Shown here one piece after another: positions 1 to 8,470 of a DNA stretch of 64,000 bases (position 1 is its first letter; the number at the start of each line of letters is the position of its first letter). The DNA lies in NCBI RefSeq assembly GCF_021277265.1, contig NZ_JAJSOH010000001.1:620001-684000 (forward strand), in the 5' to 3' direction. Position numbers and translations under genes: made by a program. This stretch comes from Kineosporia rhizophila. Its GTDB lineage: Bacteria > Actinomycetota > Actinomycetes > Actinomycetales > Kineosporiaceae. The notes under the pieces were generated by a model. The model was not told where the DNA came from. It saw only the letters and a program-made list of their open reading frames with translations, and searched no databases.

Positions 1-380
1 CACACCCGCCGACTGACACCCCCTGGGCCATGCCTACCGAGGCAAACGCAGCCACACACCCATCGGCCGACGCTCCCTGGGCGACGCCTACCGAAGCAGG
101 CACAGCCACACACGCATCGGCCGACACCCCCTGGACCACGCCTACCGAAGCAGGCGCAACCACACACCAACCGGCCAACACCCCCTGGACCACGCCTACC
201 GAAGCAGGCGCAACCACACACCAACCGGCCAACACCCCCTGGACCGCCCCCACCGAAGCAGACGCAGCCACACATCCACCGGCCAACACCCCCTCGGCCA
301 CCCCCACCGAAGCAGACGCAACCACACACCCGCCGACCGACACCCCTTGGGCCCCGCCTACCGAGGCAGGCGCAAGCATT
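1..380 (+). repeat. 60-bp in-frame tandem repeat
   Basis: About six to seven 60-bp units encode the 20-residue repeat of the partial gene. Two neighbouring units (about 128-187 and 188-247) are virtually identical at the DNA level while the outer ones have diverged. That pattern is expected for recent expansion by slippage or unequal recombination. The array continues past the left edge. Confidence 0.85.
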
Positions 381-2426
381 CCCCTGACGAGCGAACCTGC
401 CCCCGCGTCCCAGACCGAGTCCGGAGTCGCTACCGGAGTCGCGGCCGAAACCGCTGCCGAAACCGCCCCCAGCACCGAGGCCGGCCCTACCCCTGCCCTC
501 GAAAGCGCCTCCTCAGGGTCCGATCTGCCGGCAGCTGCTCTCGAGACACCCTCACTTGCGATGCCCGTCCTCGCACCGCCCTCGTCAGAGACGCCCGCCT
601 TCACAGCTCCTTCTCCCGAGACCACTGGAGCCACCGAAACCAGCACGGACGCCAACGCCACCGAACACGCCGAAAGCAACAAGCCCACCGAGACAACCGG
701 GCCCACCGAGACAACCGAGCTCACCAAGACAACCGGGCCCACCGAGACGAACGGGCCCACCGAGACGATCGGGCTCACCGAAGGCCTGCCCACCCAACGC
801 ACGGCCAGCCCCAGCGACAACCTCACAGCAGCACTCGCCGAGGACACAGCCACAACCAACGGGGCCATCACCGAGCCCTCAACCACCGTGCCCTCAACCA
901 CCGAGGCCGCCACGACCGGGCCCGCAACCACCACAACCGGACCCGCAGCCAGCGAGCCTGCAACCGCCAGCACCGCAGCAGCCCCCCTGGCCGGTCCCGA
1001 GCCCACCAGCGCAGCCGAAGACATCCAGGCCAAGTGGGCCGAAGTCATGGTGGCCGAGCGCGAGACCCCACCCGAACCAGAAGCCGCACCCGAGAATGCT
1101 TTCAGCGCGTCCTTGAGCTCGGAGATGAGTGCTTCCCCCGTCGTCCCCGCCCAGCCCGGAGCACCGGCCCCGGAAAACACCGGGCCAGAAAACACAGGGC
1201 CGGAGAACACAGCCGCGGGAACCACCTCACCCTGGGCCACGCCCACGAGCACCAGCCCGGAGTGGGCTCCCCCGGCCACCCCAGCCGCGCCGGCCACCGA
1301 CTCCAGCAGCGGGACGTCAGGCTGGGCATCCCCTGCCGACCTCCTGGCCCGCTGGTCCGACCCCAGCGCCACGCAAACCGAGACCACCGAGCCGGAACCG
1401 GTGACCACCTGGGCCTTCAAGCCGGACACCGAACCCAAGCCCGACCCCCTGACCGCGACCGAGACCACGTCGGGCGTCGTCCCGAACATGGAAGCCCCGG
1501 TCACACCCGGCTTCCCAGTGACCGAGTCGCCGTTCCTGCACGAACCGCCCCTCCCCGTGCCGAATGCCCCGCTCTCCCTGACCGACTTCCTGACCAGCCA
1601 CGCCACCACCAACCCGACAACGGACAAAACCCCTGCACCCGACCACACCGAGACGGATGCTCCCGGCGCTTCAGGCGCACCGACGTCCTCAATCTCAGAA
1701 ACTAATTCCCCTACAACCGACTTCGACCACGCCCTGGACTTCGAACAGGTCCGGGCCGGCGTCCAGGCCGGGCTGGAGACCGCCGAGGCGATCGCCAACG
1801 GCCTCGCCCTGGCCGCCGACAAGATGCACCTGAACAGCCTGGGCGTGCCCACCGACTGGACCGCCAACCTGCAGCCCGGCGACCGGTTCATGGCGGTGGT
1901 GCAGATGCTCGGCGAGATGCCCGAACCCGAGATCGCCTACGACGTAGCGGTGATCGCGGTGATCGGCCCGCCGGACGTGATCGGGCTGGAAGCCGCCCGC
2001 ACCGCACTCGACCTTCCGCATGAGGGCGGTCCGCGACCGGTGGTCACGGTTCCCCTCGAGGTCGGGCCCGAACGTCTGGAGGCGGTCGATCGGGTGGCCG
2101 CCACCCGTCCGGTGGTGGTCAGTGTCCCAGTCCCGGCCCTGACCCCAGAAACCGGGAAGATTCGTGAGGTCCTGCAGGACGTGCAGGCGGAGGCGGTGAT
2201 CGCAGTGCTCGACGGCACCAGGTCGATCGAGGAGAACCAGCGCTGGCTGGAGTCTTTGGGCAAGGTCGACGCGGTGGCCCTGGACGGAGCGTTCGAGTCC
2301 GGTGAACCGGCCGCGGCCCTCCAGCTGGGCCTGCCGGTGGTCCGGCTGGACGGGATCGCCGTCGACCGGGTCGGCTGGGCCGCGCTGCTGTGCACCCAGC
2401 TCGCGGTGGGTGGCGCGACCTCGTGA
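3..2426 (+). CDS. Repeat-rich protein with degenerate FlhF/SRP-GTPase-like C-terminus (5' partial)
   Basis: The reading frame is open to the left edge (codons from base 3 already read as repeat sequence), so the start lies outside the window and the internal ATG at 30 is not the true start. The first 125 residues are seven copies of a 20-residue Thr/Pro/Ala unit containing PTEA and (D/N)TPW. A second Thr-rich array (PTETT-like, bases about 690-785) and an ENTGP triplet (about 1175-1215) follow. After about 450 low-complexity residues comes a folded region of about 230 residues (about 1725-2420). Its hydrophobic strand pattern resembles the G domain of FlhF/SRP54 GTPases, including a late LPVVRLDG strand, but where a P-loop GxxGxGK(S/T) should be it has only GPPD. 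Function is not assigned; a non-catalytic FlhF-like role near the motility genes is inference. The frame ends in GTGA shared with the next gene. Confidence 0.6.
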   Translation, partial: HPPTDTPWAMPTEANAATHPSADAPWATPTEAGTATHASADTPWTTPTEAGATTHQPANTPWTTPTEAGATTHQPANTPWTAPTEADAATHPPANTPSATPTEADATTHPPTDTPWAPPTEAGASIPLTSEPAPASQTESGVATGVAAETAAETAPSTEAGPTPALESASSGSDLPAAALETPSLAMPVLAPPSSETPAFTAPSPETTGATETSTDANATEHAESNKPTETTGPTETTELTKTTGPTETNGPTETIGLTEGLPTQRTASPSDNLTAALAEDTATTNGAITEPSTTVPSTTEAATTGPATTTTGPAASEPATASTAAAPLAGPEPTSAAEDIQAKWAEVMVAERETPPEPEAAPENAFSASLSSEMSASPVVPAQPGAPAPENTGPENTGPENTAAGTTSPWATPTSTSPEWAPPATPAAPATDSSSGTSGWASPADLLARWSDPSATQTETTEPEPVTTWAFKPDTEPKPDPLTATETTSGVVPNMEAPVTPGFPVTESPFLHEPPLPVPNAPLSLTDFLTSHATTNPTTDKTPAPDHTETDAPGASGAPTSSISETNSPTTDFDHALDFEQVRAGVQAGLETAEAIANGLALAADKMHLNSLGVPTDWTANLQPGDRFMAVVQMLGEMPEPEIAYDVAVIAVIGPPDVIGLEAARTALDLPHEGGPRPVVTVPLEVGPERLEAVDRVAATRPVVVSVPVPALTPETGKIREVLQDVQAEAVIAVLDGTRSIEENQRWLESLGKVDAVALDGAFESGEPAAALQLGLPVVRLDGIAVDRVGWAALLCTQLAVGGATS

Positions 2427-2716
2427 ACCCACTGCTGGTCGGCTGCGCGATCGCGGCCGTGCTGGCCGGCCCGTCGCTGTACTCCCAGTACGCCGGCGGC
2501 GGGCTCGACGCCGTGACCGCACTCACCCGCTGGCTGATCGTGGCCGTCGTCTGCTCGGTCGGAGCCGCGCTGATCATGAACCTGATCAGTCGGTACGAGC
2601 GGGAGTGGGAGGAGAAGGACGCGGAGGAGGCCCGGGAGGCGGCCCAGGCGGCGGCCGAGGCCGAGGCCAAACGCGCGGCGGAGGCCCAGACCCGGCGGGC
2701 CGGTCAGAACACCTGA
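2423..2716 (+). CDS. Small two-TM membrane protein
   Basis: 97 residues, starting at a GTG that overlaps the stop of the preceding gene (GTGA at 2423-2426), which implies translational coupling. An upstream in-frame start would lie inside the previous gene and is less likely. Residues about 2-20 and 30-52 form two hydrophobic segments. The remainder is a charged Glu/Ala/Lys-rich helix (about 55-90) that could form a cytoplasmic coiled coil. No family is recognised. The coupling suggests it works with the repeat-rich protein, possibly as its membrane partner; this is inference. Confidence 0.65.
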   Translation: MNPLLVGCAIAAVLAGPSLYSQYAGGGLDAVTALTRWLIVAVVCSVGAALIMNLISRYEREWEEKDAEEAREAAQAAAEAEAKRAAEAQTRRAGQNT

Positions 2717-2737
2717 CCCGCCGGGACCGAGAAGGGC

Positions 2738-4783
2738 CTAGCTCCCGGGCACCTCGCGCCGGATCTCCTCCAGCCAGATCCGGGCCGAGGCGTCGGAGGG
2801 GGCCCGCCAGTCGCCGCGCGGCGAGAGTGAGCCGCCCGCAGTGACTTTCGGGCCGTTCGGCATAGCCGAGCGCTTGAACTGACTGAACGCGAAGAACCGC
2901 TGGGCGAAGACCTCGAGCCAGTGCCGGATCACCGGCAGGTCGAACTCGACCCGGCTCTCCGGCGGGAAGTGCGGCGGCCAGCTGCCCTCGGTGGCGTCGA
3001 CCCAGGCGTGCAGAGCCAGGAACCCGATCTTCGAGGGCCGGAATCCGTAGCGCAGCGTGTAGAACAGCGAGAAGTCCTGCAGCGAGTACGGGCCGACCTT
3101 GGCCTCGGTGCTCTGGGTGATCCCGTCCTCGCCGACCGGGACCAGTTCCGGGCTGATCTCACCGCCGACCACGTCCTGCAGCAGCTTGCCCACCCGCTCC
3201 TCGAACTGGCCGGACGAGATGACCCAGCGGATCAGGTGCTGCATCAGCGTTTTGGGCACGCCGCCGTTGACGTTGTAGTGCGACATCTGGTCGCCCACCC
3301 CGTAGGTGGACCAGCCCAGCGCCAGCTCGGAGAGGTCGCCGGTGCCCAGCACGATGCCGCCGCGCTGGTTGGCCAGCCGGAACAGGTAGTCGGTGCGCAG
3401 GCCGGCCTGGACGTTCTCGAAGGTGATGTCGTACACCGGTTCCCCGCCGGCGAACGGGTGTTTCAGGTCGGTGAGCAGCAGTTCGGCGGCCGGCTTCATG
3501 TCCAGCTCCTCGAACGTCACGCCGAGCGCCTCGGCCAGGCCGATCGCCTGGTTCTTGGTGCGGTCGCTGGTGGCGAAGCCGGGCAGGGTGAAGGCGAGAA
3601 TGTCGGTGCGGGGCCGCTTCTCCTCGTCCATCGCCTTGGCCGCCACGATCAGGGCGTGGGTGGAGTCGAGGCCGCCGGAGACCCCGATCACGATCTTCGG
3701 CTGCCCGATCGCCCGCAGCCGCTGCCGCAGCCCCGCCACCTGGATGTTGTAGGCCTCGTAGCAGTCCAGCTCGAGCCGGGACTCGTCGGCCGGCACGAAC
3801 GGGAAGCGCTCCACCTCGCGGCGCAGGCCGATGTCACCGGCCGGGGGCTTGAGCTCGAACTCGATGTGCTGGAACTCGTGCTCGCGGGCCTGCCGGTTGT
3901 CGTCGAACGAGCCCATCCGCAGGCGTTCCGAGCGGAGCAGGTCCAGGTCGACGTCGGCCACGGTGCGCCGGTCGCCGTTCGGGAACCGCTCCCCCTCGGC
4001 CAGCAGAACGCCGTTCTCGTAGACCATCGTCTGCCCGTCCCAGGACAGGTCGGTGGTGGACTCGCCCTCGCCCGCCGCGGCGTAGACGTACGCGGCCAGG
4101 CAGCGGGAGGAGGCCGAGCGGCACAGCAGCTTGCGGTCCTCGGCGCGGCCGATGGTGATCGGGCTGCCGGACAGGTTGACCAGCACGGTCGCCCCCTCGA
4201 GGGCGGCCCGGGCGCTGGGCGGAACCGGCACCCACATGTCCTCGCAGATCTCCACGTGCAGCACGAAGCCGGGCACGTCGAGCGCGCTGAACAGCAGGTC
4301 GTTGCCGAACGGCACCCGCTGACCGGCGACGGTGATGCTCTGGCCGCCGTCGATGTCGCGGCCGGCCGCCATCTGCCGGGCCTCGTAGAACTCGCGGTAG
4401 TTCGGCAGGTACGACTTGGGCGCCACCCCGAGCAGACGCCCGTCGTGGATCACCGCCGCACAGTTGTACAGGCGGTGCCGGTGGCGCAGGGGAAGCCCGA
4501 CCACCAGCACCGGGGTGAGGCCGGCGGAGCCCTCGACCACCTTCAGCAGGGCCGCCTCGGCCTGGTCGAGCACGGTCTCGTTGAGCAGCAGGTCCTCGAT
4601 CGAGTACCCGGTGAGGGTCAGCTCGGGAAAGACTGCCAGCCCGACCCCCTCGTCGTGGTTGTCCCGCGCGATCCGCAGCACCGACTCGGCGTTGGTGTCG
4701 GGATCGGCGATCGCCGTGCGCATGGTGCACGCGGCGACGCGCAGGAAGCCCTGGTGATAGGCGGAGTAGAAGTGCTGGCTCAC
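2738..4783 (-). CDS. nadE: Glutamine-dependent NAD+ synthetase
   Basis: 681 residues, close in length and sequence to the 679-residue mycobacterial NadE. It makes NAD+ from deamido-NAD+, ATP and glutamine in the cytosol. The N-terminal nitrilase-type glutaminase domain (about 1-300) shows the Glu of [10 protein letters not shown], the Lys of [11 protein letters not shown] and the Cys of HVEICEDM. The C-terminal synthetase domain carries the PP-loop [11 protein letters not shown] and the downstream [14 protein letters not shown] motif. The GTG at 4783 is chosen because translation from it begins [12 protein letters not shown], matching the known N-terminus, and a GAGAG Shine-Dalgarno precedes it. 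An upstream ATG at 4888 would add residues encoded by an intergenic inverted repeat. It is a single gene, convergent with the small membrane protein to its left. Confidence 0.96.
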   Translation of the reverse strand: MSQHFYSAYHQGFLRVAACTMRTAIADPDTNAESVLRIARDNHDEGVGLAVFPELTLTGYSIEDLLLNETVLDQAEAALLKVVEGSAGLTPVLVVGLPLRHRHRLYNCAAVIHDGRLLGVAPKSYLPNYREFYEARQMAAGRDIDGGQSITVAGQRVPFGNDLLFSALDVPGFVLHVEICEDMWVPVPPSARAALEGATVLVNLSGSPITIGRAEDRKLLCRSASSRCLAAYVYAAAGEGESTTDLSWDGQTMVYENGVLLAEGERFPNGDRRTVADVDLDLLRSERLRMGSFDDNRQAREHEFQHIEFELKPPAGDIGLRREVERFPFVPADESRLELDCYEAYNIQVAGLRQRLRAIGQPKIVIGVSGGLDSTHALIVAAKAMDEEKRPRTDILAFTLPGFATSDRTKNQAIGLAEALGVTFEELDMKPAAELLLTDLKHPFAGGEPVYDITFENVQAGLRTDYLFRLANQRGGIVLGTGDLSELALGWSTYGVGDQMSHYNVNGGVPKTLMQHLIRWVISSGQFEERVGKLLQDVVGGEISPELVPVGEDGITQSTEAKVGPYSLQDFSLFYTLRYGFRPSKIGFLALHAWVDATEGSWPPHFPPESRVEFDLPVIRHWLEVFAQRFFAFSQFKRSAMPNGPKVTAGGSLSPRGDWRAPSDASARIWLEEIRREVPGS

Positions 4784-4804
4784 GGGGCACAGTCTCTCAA
4801 ACCA

Positions 4805-4832
4805 ACGGACGTCCGCCTCTGCGGACGTCCGT
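4805..4832. terminator. Perfect inverted repeat with GGACGTCC core
   Basis: ACGGACGTCCGC (4805-4816) and GCGGACGTCCGT (4821-4832) are perfect 12-bp arms around a CTCT loop. It lies between the end of the chemotaxis operon and nadE, next to a second, longer inverted repeat. It could be a terminator or a repeat element. Confidence 0.5.
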
Positions 4833-4865
4833 AAGTCGAGTTTTTGGTGCCCAGACAACAAAGCC

Positions 4866-4903
4866 AACTTATGGACGTTCGTGGGCACGGACGTCCATAA
4901 GTT
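4866..4903 (-). terminator. Terminator hairpin of the chemotaxis operon
   Basis: Two 18-bp arms (4866-4883 and 4886-4903) with one G-T mismatch and a 2-nt loop. It abuts the TGA of the EAL-HDOD gene at 4904. The arms contain TTATGGACGT / ACGTCCATAA, the same core as other hairpins in this window. The position directly after the last gene of the operon supports transcription termination. Confidence 0.65.
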
Positions 4904-6226
4904 TCAGTCTCGGGTTGCTCCGGTGATCTCCTCGACCAGACGCAGCGACTCGCTGAGCGACTCCAGGTAGGCGTGAGACACGTCGTAGGGGGCCAGGCCG
5001 CTGGCCCGTACCCCCTCGTCGTCGTCCTGCTCGTGCGCCAGCACCGCGTGCAGCGCCGTGCCGGCGCCGCCCAGCCCGCTGACCAACGCGTCGCGCACTT
5101 CCTGGGTGACTCCGGCGGCCTCCGCAACGGTGTGCGGCGCAGCCCCCAGCAGTTCGGCCGCCCCGGAGAGCAGCCCGGCCGTGAAGGCCACGTCGGCGGC
5201 CGACTGGGGCGCCAGCGACCGGCAGGCGTGCGCCCGGGCCAGCACCTTCCACAGCCGGTCGGCGGGCGAGGTGGTGGACGGGCCCTCCAGCAGGATCAGC
5301 ACCAGCCACGAGCGCAGGCGGCGCGGACCGATGATCACCAGCGCCTGCCGCAGCGACGAGATCTGACGGCTGGTTCCGGCGGCCGCCGAGTTCGCCGTGC
5401 GCAGCAACCGCAGGGCCAGGCCCGGGTCGCTGCCGATCGCCGGTTCGAGCCGGACGATGTCCAGGTCGGGATCCGCGAGCTGGCCCAGCAGACGCACACA
5501 GACCAGCTGGGTCGGGCTGAGGGTGCGCCGCTGCAGCACCGTCGGCTTCTCCAGGTACGGCCCCTGCAGAAGGCCGAACCCCAGCCCGGCAACCCTTTTC
5601 AGGGTGTCCTCGTCCTCGATGCCGGCGCCGATCATCGCCCGGCCGTGCCCGGTCACCCGGGCGGCCAGCTCGGCCAGCTCCAGGCCGGTGTGCGCGGGGA
5701 CGTCGATGCGCACGTAGTCGACCAGGTCGAGCAGGGCCGAGCACTCCGGCTGCCCCCGGTAGTCGCACAGCGCGAGCCGGTAGCCGTCGGAACGCAACTC
5801 CTCGACCCCGGCCAGCAGTTCCGCGTCCACCATCATGGTCGCCGAGATCTCCACCACCACCCCGGCCGGCTCCACCGGGATCGGGATGATCCCGGTGAGG
5901 AAGGCCCGGGTGAAACCGATGAAGACCGGTCGCGCCCCGGCGATCCGGTCGACCCCGAACGTGCCGAAGGTGGAGGCGATCACCTGGGAGGTGGCGCGGT
6001 CACCGACCTCGGCGCCGGAGTTACCCGAACTGCTCGAGTGGAAGAGCACCTCGTAGGCCACCAGCGAGCGGCGGACGTCGTACAGTCCCTGCCGGCCGAC
6101 CTTGACGTCGCGAACCGCATCGGCCGGGGCGCGCGTCTGCGCCGGTACCCGCGCACCTGGCGCGGGTACCGGCGCACCGGCCGTGACCTCGGACGAATCA
6201 CCGGGATGGGCACCGGATTCCGACAT
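4904..6226 (-). CDS. EAL-HDOD signalling protein
   Basis: 440 residues. A Pro/Ala-rich N-terminus (1-40) is followed by an EAL-like domain (about 42-240) and an HDOD domain (about 235-410). The EAL signature is degenerate (YEVLF in place of EALLR, CDYRGQPE in place of a DDFG loop), so c-di-GMP hydrolysis is unlikely. This is usual for the YuxH/CdgJ type of EAL-HDOD protein, which acts through protein contacts, often on motility. It is the last gene of the chemotaxis operon, about 25 bp after the CheX-like gene. The ATG at 6226 is preferred over a GTG two codons upstream because GAGAG sits at normal distance from the ATG and touches the GTG. Confidence 0.85.
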   Translation of the reverse strand: MSESGAHPGDSSEVTAGAPVPAPGARVPAQTRAPADAVRDVKVGRQGLYDVRRSLVAYEVLFHSSSSGNSGAEVGDRATSQVIASTFGTFGVDRIAGARPVFIGFTRAFLTGIIPIPVEPAGVVVEISATMMVDAELLAGVEELRSDGYRLALCDYRGQPECSALLDLVDYVRIDVPAHTGLELAELAARVTGHGRAMIGAGIEDEDTLKRVAGLGFGLLQGPYLEKPTVLQRRTLSPTQLVCVRLLGQLADPDLDIVRLEPAIGSDPGLALRLLRTANSAAAGTSRQISSLRQALVIIGPRRLRSWLVLILLEGPSTTSPADRLWKVLARAHACRSLAPQSAADVAFTAGLLSGAAELLGAAPHTVAEAAGVTQEVRDALVSGLGGAGTALHAVLAHEQDDDEGVRASGLAPYDVSHAYLESLSESLRLVEEITGATRD

Positions 6227-6250
6227 CGCCACTCTCGAGCTCGCCCCTGT

Positions 6251-6742
6251 TTACTTGATGACGATCGAAAGGGTTCCGTCCCCGTACCCGGCGATCTTCA
6301 GTTTGACGTCCATCCGGTTGCCCACCGTGGCGGCCAGGGCCGCGACGTCCGCCGGGATCACCGAGTTCGGCGCGTACATCTCGTACAGCCGCACGTGCGG
6401 GTGGTTCGGCAGGTTGAAGATCGAGGCCATCACGTTGAGCACCTCGTAGCACATCTCCTCGAGGTCCTGCGGCAGCGTGCGGGTCTTGATCGCCTCGTCC
6501 ACCACACCCTTCGGGATCATGCCCAGGGCCCCGCCGATCCGGGCCGCACACTCCAGGTCCACCACCGCCAGGGCCGACGTCTTCAGCTGGTCGGTGACGT
6601 ACACAGCAACCACGTTGGTTGACTTGGCCGGCGGGGCGACCCCGTCCGACAGGTCTACGTCGCGGCCGATCAGGCCCTCGATCGTGTTGCGCACCGAGTG
6701 CCGGCTCGGCATCGGCGACTGCTGCTCGGTCTGAACGCTCAT
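6251..6742 (-). CDS. CheX/CheC-like protein with divergent phosphatase motif
   Basis: 163 residues. The fold pattern and operon position suggest a CheX/CheC-type CheY-P phosphatase. A helix about 94-110 carries an ExxN pair (E100, N103), but the upstream acidic/Ser position of the family motif (D/S)xxxExxN is Glu here. Its ATG overlaps the TGA of the upstream cheY by one base (TGATG), so the two are translated together and probably act together. The first 40 residues look disordered. It may be a true phosphatase with a variant site or a CheX-derived scaffold; the sequence alone does not decide. Confidence 0.6.
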   Translation of the reverse strand: MSVQTEQQSPMPSRHSVRNTIEGLIGRDVDLSDGVAPPAKSTNVVAVYVTDQLKTSALAVVDLECAARIGGALGMIPKGVVDEAIKTRTLPQDLEEMCYEVLNVMASIFNLPNHPHVRLYEMYAPNSVIPADVAALAATVGNRMDVKLKIAGYGDGTLSIVIK

Positions 6743-7104
6743 CAGGAAACCACCGTTCCGAGTGTGTCTGAGAAGATTTCCGCGGTGAAGGGCTTGACGA
6801 TCACTCCGATGGCGCCGGCCGAGTCGGCCATCTCACGCATCTCGTCCGAGCCCTCCGAGGTCACGAAGCAGAAGGGCGTGGTGCTGCCGCTGGCGCGCAG
6901 CGCCTTGAGGAACTCGATGCCGGTCATCTCCGGCATGTTCCAGTCCGAGAGGATCAGGTCGGGCTTCTCCGCCTGGGCCATCTCCAGGCCCATCCGCCCG
7001 TTCTCGGCCTCGATGATCTCGTGCTTTCCGAGGCCGGCCTGGCGTATGGTGCGGACGACGATCTTCCGCATGACGCTGCTGTCGTCGGTGACAAGGATCT
7101 TCAT
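6742..7104 (-). CDS. cheY: CheY-type single-domain response regulator
   Basis: 120 residues, a lone receiver domain. The acidic pair D7/D8, phospho-acceptor D54, T82 and K104 are all present, so it should accept phosphate from CheA. It has no output domain, so it would act by binding a target such as the flagellar switch. It overlaps the upstream CheX-type gene by ATGA and the downstream CheX-like gene by TGATG, so it lies between two putative phosphatases. It is the second of two cheY genes in the operon; which one drives the motor is unknown. Confidence 0.92.
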   Translation of the reverse strand: MKILVTDDSSVMRKIVVRTIRQAGLGKHEIIEAENGRMGLEMAQAEKPDLILSDWNMPEMTGIEFLKALRASGSTTPFCFVTSEGSDEMREMADSAGAIGVIVKPFTAEIFSDTLGTVVS

Positions 7105-7655
7105 GGGGTCGGCTCCAGGGTTGCGTCGGAATTGTCCGGAGGCCAGAGCAGGTCTGCCACCGGGGCTTGGGGGTGGATGGCGAGCTGGACGACGTGGCCG
7201 AGCACGATGGCCCGGACGTAGGTGCTGCCGTCAGCCGGCTCGGCCTCGGCGAACTGCTCGTCCTCGACGATCTGCGCGGCCGGCAGCGAGAGCCGGGCGT
7301 GGGTGCACAGGAGCGTCTTGACGTTGCCGCCGGCGATGTTGCTGATCTCGGCGATCGAGTCGCTGAGGTCGTTCGGGCCCGGAGAGCTGACCGACATCAT
7401 CCGGGCCGCCATGACCCTGGCCAGGCTCGCCCCGACGCGCACCTCGATCACCGCGAACTCACCTGCGGTGGTGTCGGTCTCGTCGGTGACGTCGGACCGG
7501 TCGTGGATGGCCAGCCGTGACATCACGGTCGGGCCGACCGGCAGCTGGTTGTTGGTGACGATCGCTTCTTCCTTGAGCACGGAGGAGAACACGTCGGTGA
7601 GGATCACCCCGAGTTCCTCCCGCACATCGTCGTCCAGGTCGGTGAAGACGCTCAT
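7101..7655 (-). CDS. cheX: CheX/CheC-type CheY-P phosphatase
   Basis: 184 residues. Residues 99-106 match the family phosphatase motif (D/S)xxxExxN exactly (D99, E103, N106, within DSIAEISN), followed by IAGGN, typical of the CheC/CheX/FliY helix. It would dephosphorylate CheY-P to end the chemotactic signal in the cytosol. Its start overlaps the end of cheR by four bases and its end overlaps cheY by four bases. CheX usually has one such motif as seen here, and the length is somewhat above the usual 150-160 residues because of an acidic C-terminal tail. Confidence 0.78.
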   Translation of the reverse strand: MSVFTDLDDDVREELGVILTDVFSSVLKEEAIVTNNQLPVGPTVMSRLAIHDRSDVTDETDTTAGEFAVIEVRVGASLARVMAARMMSVSSPGPNDLSDSIAEISNIAGGNVKTLLCTHARLSLPAAQIVEDEQFAEAEPADGSTYVRAIVLGHVVQLAIHPQAPVADLLWPPDNSDATLEPTP

Positions 7656-8470
7656 GTCCCTCCTCCGTTTCGAAAGATCACTACCTTCTCGGTCTCCACC
7701 CGGGCGAAGTTCCCGTCCAGGCTGAGCGTGCTCTCGGCCCCGCCCAGCACCAGGAACCCCCCGGGCTTGAGGGCTTTGCGGACATTCGCCAGAACCTGGC
7801 GCTTGGTCGGCAGATCGAAGTAGATGAGCACGTTGCGCAGGAACACGATGTCGATCGGCGGCAGACCCACCGGCGGCATCGCCAGATTGCCCTGCCGGAA
7901 GCTGGTCAGGGCCCGTACCTCCGGCTTGACGATCCAGTCCCTGCCCACCTGATCGAAGTACTTGACCAGGTACTTGACCGGCATTCCGCGATTGATCTCG
8001 AGCTGACTGAACTTTCCGGCCGTGGCCCGGGCGACCATGGTCGGCGAGATGTCGGTCCCGTGGATCCGCGCGGTCTTCCCTGGGTTCATCGGCAGCCAGT
8101 CCAGCAGCAGAAGGGCCAGTGAGTAGGCTTCCTGCCCGCTGGAGGACGCCGCCGACCAGACGTTCACGGTCGGGCCGCCGTTGCGCTTGAGCTCGGGCAG
8201 CATCAGGTTGCTGAACGCGTCGAACGGGTGCTGGTCACGGAAGAACGAGGTCTCGTTGGTGGTCAGCGCGTCCACCACCGCGTCGCAGGCCTCGCGGTCG
8301 TTGCGGCGCAGCCGGTGCACGAGCGCGGTCAGGTCCTTGTCGCCGAACTTCCGCGCGACCGGGGCCAGCCGGGACTCCACCAGGTACTCCTTGCCCGGCT
8401 GCAGGTCGATCGAACTGCGCTGCCGGACCATTCCGGTGACGAAGGTGAAGTCGGTGTCGGCAAGCGTCAT
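7652..8470 (-). CDS. cheR: Chemotaxis protein methyltransferase CheR
   Basis: 272 residues, the normal length. It transfers methyl groups from S-adenosylmethionine to glutamates of chemoreceptors. An all-helical N-terminal domain (1-75) precedes the methyltransferase domain. The SAM-binding loop reads VWSAASSSGQEAYSLA, NETSFFRD matches the conserved family segment, and DIVFLRNVLIYFD is the late strand motif. The ATG overlaps the end of cheB (ATGA at 8467-8470) and its own end overlaps the CheX gene. No chemoreceptor (MCP) gene is in the window, so the substrates are encoded elsewhere. Confidence 0.96.
   Translation of the reverse strand: MTLADTDFTFVTGMVRQRSSIDLQPGKEYLVESRLAPVARKFGDKDLTALVHRLRRNDREACDAVVDALTTNETSFFRDQHPFDAFSNLMLPELKRNGGPTVNVWSAASSSGQEAYSLALLLLDWLPMNPGKTARIHGTDISPTMVARATAGKFSQLEINRGMPVKYLVKYFDQVGRDWIVKPEVRALTSFRQGNLAMPPVGLPPIDIVFLRNVLIYFDLPTKRQVLANVRKALKPGGFLVLGGAESTLSLDGNFARVETEKVVIFRNGGGT

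Noticed and set aside
4784..4888. Upstream ATG extension of nadE
   Set aside because: It reads through an intergenic inverted repeat and adds residues absent from known NadE proteins; GTG 4783 fits.
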